Shown in pieces: positions 44,543 to 49,519 of a stretch of 49,519 bases of DNA. Both the position numbers and the translations under genes were made by a program. This DNA comes from Clostridiales bacterium. GTDB lineage: Bacteria > Bacillota > Clostridia > Christensenellales > Aristaeellaceae. The notes under the pieces are model-generated. The model worked only from the letters and a program-made list of their open reading frames with translations, had not been told where the DNA came from and made no database searches. The stretch lies in NCBI GenBank assembly GCA_015056155.1, contig SVGU01000010.1, positions 1 through 49,519 of the forward strand. Direction: 5' to 3'. Position 1 is the first letter of the stretch. Each line of letters opens with the position of its first letter.

Positions 44543-45868
44543 ATGATGAAGAAGATGATTTCCATGCTGCTGGCGGCGCTCCTGTGCGTCATGCTCCTGC
44601 CTGTGCAGGCGGAGGAGGCGGGGCTGGAGGCGCTGTACCGGATCGTCTGCCGGACGGAGGCGGGCGAGCGCACCCTCGGCACCGGTGTGCTCTTCGGCTC
44701 GCAGCAGACGCTCCTGACGGCGCGGACCTGCTGGGCGGAGGGCGAGCTGGCTGCCATCGGCGCGGACGGCGAGCATGCTGTGACCTACCGGAGCGAGATC
44801 GCCGGGACGCAGCTGATCCTGCTGGGGCTGGCGGATGCCTGCGCGGCTGAGCCGATGCAGATCACCTCTGCCGAGCGGCTGCGGAGCAACAGCATCTACG
44901 GCGCGACCGGGGCCGGCTTTACCGAGCAGACGGCGGTGCTCTCCCGCGCGACGGCCATCGACGGCCGGGCGGAGGTGCTCCTCTCTGCCGGGAAGGGTCT
45001 GCTGCCCGGAGCGGTCATGCTGGGCGCGGACGGCGGGCTGGCCTGCGTGGTCGTGTGGCAGCACGGCGAGGGCGAGGCGGTGTATGCGGCGCTGGCGAAT
45101 GTGACGCTGAACGGCCTTGTCGAACGCGGGGCGCAGCCGGAGGAGACCGAGGGTCTGCTGCACGGCTTCACCGCGACGATCGAAAACGGCAATGTCGTGC
45201 TGGACTGGTCGGAGGCGCGGGGCTACACCATGACGGAGAACACCGTCTTCACCGCCTACATCACGGCGACCAGCAACCCCTACCTGAGCTACGACCGCGT
45301 CAGCGGCGCGACCGGCACGAGCTTCCCGGCCATCCCCGGCACGCAGATGCTGGTGTGGATCGCCGTCAGCGAAGGCGAACCGGCGGAGCATGTGTACCCG
45401 GAGACGGATGCGGACTCCGTGCTGCTGACGATCCCGGAGGGCGTGCCCTTCACGCAGTACGGCCTGCGCAACATCCGCTGCGGCGTGACGCCAGGCATTC
45501 CCGGCAGGGATGGCTGGACGGAGGACTTCCTGCCGCAGATGTCCCTGACGAGGGAGGTCCTGTCCGACCGCTCCATCCCGATCTACTTCCAGACCGAGGA
45601 TGTGTACCAGACGGACGTGGAGGACGACGGCCATACGCTGCTGCTGGCGCTGTACACGCCCGAGGGGTATGTGTTCTGCTACTATTCGAGCTACTATTTC
45701 GCGCCGGAGCTGCAGGGGAGCGACCTGTGGGTCTCCGACATTTCGGAGGTCTTCGCGGAATACGAACAGTTCGTGCCCGAGGAGGAGCGCTGGCCGGCGG
45801 GTGAATACGCGGTGGTGTACCTGATCGACGGCTGCGAGGTGGCGCGTGTTCCCTTCATCCTTGACTGA
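44543..45868 (+). CDS. Secreted trypsin-fold protein lacking the catalytic residues
   Basis: 441 residues with signal peptide MMKKMISMLLAALLCVMLLPVQA. Residues 30-195 read like an HtrA-type trypsin_2 domain: GTGVLFGSQQTLLTARTCW where LLTAAHC is expected, and LLPGAVMLGADGGLACVVVW where the GNSGGPL loop is expected. The His and Ser positions are thus Arg/Thr and Ala, so it is probably a non-catalytic pseudoprotease. Residues 205-300 look like a fibronectin- or Ig-like domain (VVLDWSEARGYTMTENTVFT), and the rest is of unknown type. It starts 27 bp after ade and ends 14 bp before the transporter, so it is within that operon. Ligand unknown. Confidence 0.8.
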   Translation: MMKKMISMLLAALLCVMLLPVQAEEAGLEALYRIVCRTEAGERTLGTGVLFGSQQTLLTARTCWAEGELAAIGADGEHAVTYRSEIAGTQLILLGLADACAAEPMQITSAERLRSNSIYGATGAGFTEQTAVLSRATAIDGRAEVLLSAGKGLLPGAVMLGADGGLACVVVWQHGEGEAVYAALANVTLNGLVERGAQPEETEGLLHGFTATIENGNVVLDWSEARGYTMTENTVFTAYITATSNPYLSYDRVSGATGTSFPAIPGTQMLVWIAVSEGEPAEHVYPETDADSVLLTIPEGVPFTQYGLRNIRCGVTPGIPGRDGWTEDFLPQMSLTREVLSDRSIPIYFQTEDVYQTDVEDDGHTLLLALYTPEGYVFCYYSSYYFAPELQGSDLWVSDISEVFAEYEQFVPEEERWPAGEYAVVYLIDGCEVARVPFILD

Positions 45869-45882
45869 CGGAGGCTTTCACC

Positions 45883-46443
45883 ATGCGGCATAAGCTGTGG
45901 ACATTGTTTTCCTCCATGCTGGTGATCAGCGCGTTCACCTTCGGCGGCGGCTTTGTGATCGTGTCGCTGATGAAGAAGAAGCTGGTGGACGAGCTGGGCT
46001 GGCTGGAGGAGGAGGAAATGCTGGACATGACGGCGCTGGCGCAGTCTGCGCCCGGGCCCATCGCGGTCAACGCGGCGATCCTGGCGGGGCGGCGCATCGC
46101 GGGCGTGCCCGGCATGCTGGCGGCGGTCACGGGCACGCTGATCCCGCCGCTGCTCATCATCGGTGCGATCTCCCTGATCTACGCGCAGTTCCGGGACAAC
46201 GAGTGGGTGCGCGCGGCGATGGCAGGCATGTCCTGCGGCGTGGCGGCGGTCATCTCCGACGTGGTGCTGGGGCTGGGCGGAAAGGTTGTGCGCGGCCGGG
46301 ATGCGCTGAGCATCGGGCTGATGGTGCTGGCCTTCGTGCTGACCTATTTCTGCAAGGTGAACGTCATCTTCATCATCCTCGGCGCGGCGGTGCTCGGCGC
46401 AGTGCGCGCGGCGCTGGCGACAAAGGCAGGTGACCGCGGATGA
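45883..46443 (+). CDS. Chromate transporter, first half
   Basis: 186 residues, one ChrA half (PF02417 type). Markers are SAFTFGGGFVIVSLMKKK, then MTALAQSAPGPIAVNAAILA and a run of hydrophobic helices. ChrA-family proteins are anion transporters exporting chromate in known cases; in gut clostridia the substrate is uncertain. The stop overlaps the second half's start (ATGA, 46440-46443), indicating the two form a heterodimer. Fourth-gene neighbour of adenine deaminase. Confidence 0.9.
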   Translation: MRHKLWTLFSSMLVISAFTFGGGFVIVSLMKKKLVDELGWLEEEEMLDMTALAQSAPGPIAVNAAILAGRRIAGVPGMLAAVTGTLIPPLLIIGAISLIYAQFRDNEWVRAAMAGMSCGVAAVISDVVLGLGGKVVRGRDALSIGLMVLAFVLTYFCKVNVIFIILGAAVLGAVRAALATKAGDRG

Positions 46444-47003
46444 TCATCTGGGAGCTGGTGCTGGCGTTTCTGCAGGTCGGGGCATTCTCGGTGGGCGGCG
46501 GCTATGCGGCGATGCCGCTGATCGAGTCGCTGACGGTGACGGCGAACGGCTGGCTGACGGCGGCGGACTTTGCGGATCTGGTGACCATCGCGGAGATGAC
46601 GCCCGGGCCGATCGCGCTGAACGCCGCGACCTTCGTGGGCATGCGCATGGCGGGCTTCGCCGGGGCGATCGCGGCAACGCTGGGCTGCGTGCTGCCGTCG
46701 GTGGCGATCGTGTCGCTGTTGTCGTGGCTGTATGCGCGCTTCCGCTCCGGAAAGACGATGCAGACCGTACTGGGGACGCTGCGGCCGGTGGTCGTGGCGC
46801 TGATCGCCTCGGCGGCGGTGTCGCTGATCCATGTCGCCTGCGTCACGGCGGAGGGGAGCTTCTCCTGGGCGGGCGCGGCGCTGATGATCGCGGCGTTCGT
46901 GCTGCTGCAGGTGAAGATGCGCGAAAAGAAGATCAGCCCCATCCTTGTCATGGCGGGCTGCGGCGTGTGCGGGATCGTGCTGCACATGCTGGGCTGGATG
47001 TGA
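46440..47003 (+). CDS. Chromate transporter, second half
   Basis: 187 residues, paralogous to the previous gene: VGAFSVGGGYAAMPLIESLT, VTIAEMTPGPIALNAATFVG and helices to the end. The FGGG/VGGG and PGPIA motifs are the family hallmarks. It begins at the ATGA overlap with the first half and ends one base before the TTGACA of the next promoter (47004). Confidence 0.9.
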   Translation: MIIWELVLAFLQVGAFSVGGGYAAMPLIESLTVTANGWLTAADFADLVTIAEMTPGPIALNAATFVGMRMAGFAGAIAATLGCVLPSVAIVSLLSWLYARFRSGKTMQTVLGTLRPVVVALIASAAVSLIHVACVTAEGSFSWAGAALMIAAFVLLQVKMREKKISPILVMAGCGVCGIVLHMLGWM

Positions 47004-47032
47004 TTGACAGACGGCCGGAATGATGGTATACT
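47004..47032 (+). promoter_or_regulatory. Strong sigma-A promoter after the chromate transporter
   Basis: Perfect TTGACA (47004-47009), 17-bp spacer, TATACT (47027-47032). It begins directly after the stop codon of the previous gene. Confidence 0.75.
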
Positions 47033-47065
47033 ATTCCTATCAAAGAAAGGCAGGTGAGCAGCTGT

Positions 47066-47125
47066 ATGTGTTGGATCGTCATGACGAAGAACAGGTGCAA
47101 GGTTGCTCACAGCAGGGGTGTATAA
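47066..47125 (+). CDS. Possible 19-residue leader peptide
   Basis: ATG at 47066 reads MCWIVMTKNRCKVAHSRGV and stops at 47123. GGCAGGTGA lies 8 nt upstream at normal spacing, inside the 5' arm of a hairpin. The peptide has two Cys and is basic; no run of one regulatory amino acid. It may be fortuitous within a structured RNA. Confidence 0.35.
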   Translation: MCWIVMTKNRCKVAHSRGV

Positions 47126-47164
47126 GACCATCGGGACGCTCAGCCTCTATATGCAGCAATCAAT

Positions 47165-47196
47165 CGACGCTTCTGTTTTTCGGGAGCGTCGTTTTT
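47165..47196 (+). terminator. Terminator of the small transcript
   Basis: CGACGCT (47165-47171) pairs with AGCGTCG (47185-47191), extended by weaker pairs, followed by TTTTT. Confidence 0.75.
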
Positions 47197-47231
47197 GTAT
47201 TCCGGGGGACAGCCTCACGTTCCCCCAACAA

Positions 47232-47500
47232 CCTTGCGGGCGCAGCCTCAAAGGAGCGCTGCGACCCGATCGCAAAAAGGGTCAAGGGATGAAATCCCTT
47301 GCGGGGGCAGCCTCAAAGGAGCGCCGCAACCCGATCGCAAAAAGGGTCAAGGGATGAAATCCCTTGCGGGCGCAGCCTCAAAGGAGCGCTGCAACCCGAT
47401 CGCAAAAAGGGTCAAGGGATGAAGTCCCTTGCGGGCGCAGCCTCAAAGGAGCGCCGCAACCCGATCGCAAAAAGGGTCAAGGGATGAAATCCCTTGCGGG
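47232..47500 (+). repeat. Four tandem copies of a 65-bp unit
   Basis: Copies start at 47232, 47297, 47362 and 47427, with a partial fifth at 47492. Each holds GGGTCAAGGGAT-GAA-ATCCCTTGCGGG (GT in copy 3's right arm keeps a G-T pair), plus GCAGCCTCAAAGGAGCG and CCCGATCGCAAAAA. Since 65 is not a multiple of 3, a protein repeat is excluded. A second hairpin CCAGGGGC-AGC-GCCCCTGG (47503-47521) closes the array just before the ribosome binding site of the APH-like gene. The 47004-47537 stretch holds this array and the small transcript only. Confidence 0.9.
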
Positions 47501-47537
47501 GTCCAGGGGCAGCGCCCCTGGAGAAAGGAACTGCATT

Positions 47538-48497
47538 GTGTTGAAACTGAAATACTTGGTGGAAAACTTTGAACTTGCGCGGATGGCGCTGCAGAGCTGG
47601 CGGCATGACGCGGATACGCTGGAGGAGCGGCTGCGGTGGTTCCGCATCTCCTCCAACGCGGTGTACCCCTTCGACCGGGAGGGGCGGCTGTGCTTCCTGC
47701 GCCTGTCGCCGGCGGAGGAGAAGGAGGAGGCGGCGCTGCGTGGCGAGCTGGCGCTGCTCGGGGAGCTGGAGCGGCTGGGGTATCCGGCCATGTGCCCGAT
47801 CCCGGCGGATGGCGGCGAAATGCTGCTGACCCTCGATACGCCGTGGGGGCGGTGGTACGCCTGCGCCTTCAGGGGCGTGCCGGGACAGCCGCTGGAGGAG
47901 CTGCCCATGACGCAGGAGCTGGCGGAGCGATACGGCGCTGCGCTGGGAGAGCTGCATGCGGCGGCGATGAGCCTGCCCGACCTCCCGGTGCGCCGGGACG
48001 AACGCGACGCCCTCAAGTGGGTCACGCGGACGCTGGCTGCGCTTGGAGCGCCCGATGCTGCGCTGCAGGAGGCGGCGGAGGTATCGCGCCTGCTGGATGC
48101 ACAGGAGCGCCGGGCGGACAACTACGGCTTTGTGCATTACGACTTCGAGCCGGACAATGTGTTCTGGGACGGAAGCCGGTTCCACGTGATCGACTTCGAG
48201 GACGGGATGCGGCACTTCCTTGCGATGGACTGGGTGCAGGCGATGGATGAGATTCCCGAAACATACCGTGATGCGTTCATCGCCGGATACCGGCAGGCCT
48301 GCCCGGCCTCCGGTGCTGAGCTGCGGCAGCTTCCGCTGATGCGCCGGTTCCGGGATCTGTATTCCTATGCGAGGCTGCTGCACTGCCTGTCGGAACGGCC
48401 GGAAGGCACCTTCGACTGGCTGACGATGCTGACGAAACGTCTGCAATGGCGCGTATCGGAGCTGGAAGCGGCGATCTGCGGCCGGAAAGGTGAATAA
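47538..48497 (+). CDS. Aminoglycoside-phosphotransferase-like kinase family protein
   Basis: 319 residues of the APH/ChoK kinase-like fold. The catalytic loop is FVHYDFEPDNVFW (HxDxxxxN) and the metal-binding Asp is in FHVIDFEDGMRHF; a C-terminal helical lobe follows. The N-terminal lobe is less distinct (SSNAVYPFDREGRLCFLRL). Family members phosphorylate small alcohols, sugars or antibiotics; the substrate is not readable, and resistance should not be assumed. GTG 47538 is chosen because AAGGA is 8 nt upstream; TTG 47541 is the alternative. The frame is open upstream only because it runs through the tandem array. Confidence 0.8.
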   Translation: MLKLKYLVENFELARMALQSWRHDADTLEERLRWFRISSNAVYPFDREGRLCFLRLSPAEEKEEAALRGELALLGELERLGYPAMCPIPADGGEMLLTLDTPWGRWYACAFRGVPGQPLEELPMTQELAERYGAALGELHAAAMSLPDLPVRRDERDALKWVTRTLAALGAPDAALQEAAEVSRLLDAQERRADNYGFVHYDFEPDNVFWDGSRFHVIDFEDGMRHFLAMDWVQAMDEIPETYRDAFIAGYRQACPASGAELRQLPLMRRFRDLYSYARLLHCLSERPEGTFDWLTMLTKRLQWRVSELEAAICGRKGE

Positions 48498-48507
48498 TCC
48501 CGAAACC

Positions 48508-48547
48508 ATACCATAAAACGCACAAGTCCTGAAACGATACCATAAAA
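48508..48547. repeat. Short direct repeat GAAACxATACCATAAAA
   Basis: GAAACCATACCATAAAA and GAAACGATACCATAAAA occur about 24 bases apart after the APH-like stop. Short intergenic repeat; no function inferred. Confidence 0.5.
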
Positions 48548-48585
48548 AGAGGCGGCGGAGCAAATCCGCTGCCTCCTGTTTATTT
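48545..48585. terminator. Bidirectional terminator between the APH-like and MATE genes
   Basis: 11-bp stem GAGGCGGCGGA/TCCGCTGCCTC (48549-48575, one G-T pair), A-rich on the left and T-rich on the right, between convergent genes. Confidence 0.8.
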
Positions 48586-49519
48586 CCGGGGGTTCTCCAG
48601 GATCCGCATCCGCCGGTAGTAGCCCCACATCAGCAGAATGGCGGCGCCGACCCATGCCATGATCTCCGCCGTGTACACGCCCCATTCGCCCATCACGGCG
48701 GGCAGGAACAGTGCGCACAGGATGCGCATCGCCAGCTCCACGAAGCCGGAGATCATCGGGATGAAGGTGTCGCCGATGCCCTGCAGGGTCGTGCGGTAGC
48801 CGAAGAGCAGGTACAGCATCGGCAGGCCTGCGCTCATCACGCACAGGTACCGATACGCCACGGCGAGGGTCTCGGCGACCTTGACCGGGTCCTCGTCGGT
48901 CAGGAACAGACTGAGCAGGCCCTTGCCGAAGAGGATCATCGTCAGGGCGACGAGGAGTCCCAGCCCCACGCCGAGCTGTGCAGCCCTGCGCATACCCAGG
49001 CGGACGCGGTCCAGCCGCCCCGCGCCCAGGTTCTGCCCGGCGAAGGTGCCCACGGCGCTGCCCAGGGACGAACCCGCCATTTCGATCAGACCCGTCAGGC
49101 GGGAGGTGGTGTTGAAGCCGGCAACGAAGGCGTAGCCCGCCGCCAGCGTGTAGCGCAGACCGTTGACGATGCGCTGCAGCACCAGGCCGCCGATGGAGAT
49201 GATCAGGTTCTGGAAAGAGATCGGCACGCCCAGGAGCAGCAATCGGCGGCACATCGCCCCGTCCGGCTTCAGGTCGCTGCGGCTGATGTGCATGATGGGC
49301 ATCCGGAGGACGGCGATCAGGCAGATCAGGCAGCTCAGCGCCTGCGCCGACACGGTGGCGATCGCCGCGCCGGCTACGCCCAGCCCCGCATGCATCACCA
49401 GCAGGAAGTCCAGGACGATGTTCGTCAGGGCCGCGATGGTCATGGCGACCAGCGGCGTGGAGCTGTTGCCCACCGAGCGGAGGAAGCCGCCGAAGAGGTT
49501 GAAGCCCATCACCAGCGGC
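48580..49519 (-). CDS. MATE-family efflux transporter, 5' end outside window
   Basis: The C-terminal 312 or so residues of a MATE (NorM/DinF-like) transporter of about 450 residues; the N-terminal third is beyond the window. Features are GFLRSVGNSSTPLVAM, ALTNIVLDFLLVM, AAIATVSAQALSCLI, GSSLGSAVGTFAGQNLGAGR (the second-half MATE signature) and YRTTLQGIGDTFIPMISG. About eight hydrophobic helices are visible. MATE proteins export organic cations or drugs using H+ or Na+; substrate not readable. Confidence 0.92.
   Translation of the reverse strand, partial: PLVMGFNLFGGFLRSVGNSSTPLVAMTIAALTNIVLDFLLVMHAGLGVAGAAIATVSAQALSCLICLIAVLRMPIMHISRSDLKPDGAMCRRLLLLGVPISFQNLIISIGGLVLQRIVNGLRYTLAAGYAFVAGFNTTSRLTGLIEMAGSSLGSAVGTFAGQNLGAGRLDRVRLGMRRAAQLGVGLGLLVALTMILFGKGLLSLFLTDEDPVKVAETLAVAYRYLCVMSAGLPMLYLLFGYRTTLQGIGDTFIPMISGFVELAMRILCALFLPAVMGEWGVYTAEIMAWVGAAILLMWGYYRRMRILENPRK

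Larger units (their letters stand above)
47039..47196 (+). ncRNA. Candidate small RNA or attenuating leader
   Basis: About 158 nt between a strong promoter and an intrinsic terminator. GTGAGCA (47054-47060), which overlaps the AGGTGA ribosome binding site, pairs with TGCTCAC (47104-47110). A perfect palindrome TCGTCATGACGA lies in between (47076-47087). GACGCTC at 47135-47141 can pair with GAGCGTC (47184-47190), competing with the terminator's own 5' arm CGACGCT (47165-47171). No known RNA family was recognised. It may end here or, on antitermination, continue into the 65-bp array and the APH-like gene. Confidence 0.5.

Noticed and set aside
47103..47422. Frames of 62-90 codons through the 65-bp array
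   Set aside because: They exist in all three frames because the repeat lacks in-frame stops; the period is not a multiple of three and hairpins explain conservation.
47232..47500. 65-bp tandem array as a CRISPR
   Set aside because: The copies are contiguous with no unique spacers, and no cas genes are nearby. The same holds for the 90-bp array at 1710-1979.
47538..48497. Antibiotic resistance gene
   Set aside because: Only the general APH-like kinase fold is visible; nothing points to an aminoglycoside substrate.

Overview
This window is a GC-rich stretch (roughly 60-65% by eye) of a Firmicutes-type chromosome. The signs are strong GGAGG ribosome binding sites, sigma-A promoters, a Gram-positive-type SOS box (CGAAC-N4-GTTTG) at recA, a yybP-ykoY manganese riboswitch before mntP, SecA with a C-terminal SEC-C zinc knuckle, and MrgA-free housekeeping content (smc, uvrA, recA, secA, prfB, prfC, tsaD). 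Many secreted or lipid-anchored proteins with no clear function and abundant intergenic hairpin repeats suggest an uncultured gut or rumen Clostridia lineage (Christensenellales-like is a guess). No rRNA, tRNA, CRISPR array, integrase or transposase gene was recognised.

Layout. 1-5577 (minus): 3' part-missing prfC, a NUDIX hydrolase, a three-copy 90-bp tandem repeat, and smc, which appears to start at CTG. 5703-13736 (plus): one promoter, five closely spaced genes and a strong terminator; two secreted phosphodiester glycosidase-like proteins, a sugar-nucleotide-type SDR, a secreted leucine-rich-repeat protein and a GH2 beta-galactosidase. 13745-16419 (minus): four small membrane or secreted proteins of unknown role. 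16545-19701 (minus): a GT2-GT4 fusion glycosyltransferase overlapping a nitroreductase. 20033-22861 (minus): uvrA with an SOS-type promoter. 23613-25049 (minus): flavodoxin-like reductase and HAD phosphatase, divergent from a small methyltransferase-like membrane protein; then Mrp ATPase, a secreted two-lobed protein, a lipoprotein with six peptidoglycan-binding repeats and a secreted transglutaminase-like protein. 32049-39578 (plus): secA, prfB, a Lit-like membrane protein, tsaD, a membrane protein and GtrA. recA (minus), a GH43-like protein, mntP with its riboswitch, then an operon of adenine deaminase, a secreted trypsin-fold protein lacking catalytic residues and a split chromate transporter. 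The end carries a short predicted transcript, a 65-bp tandem array, an APH-like kinase and a truncated MATE transporter.

The most unusual content is intergenic. A roughly 460-bp element made of consecutive hairpins occurs twice (23147-23610 and 30371-30820), with paired compensatory changes between copies; its terminal hairpin belongs to a family of seven in the window whose stems covary around a constant GAA loop. recA and uvrA share a 19-of-20 match placed at the same distance from their -10 boxes, next to SOS boxes. A compact promoter-to-terminator unit at 47004-47196 may be an undescribed small RNA or attenuating leader.
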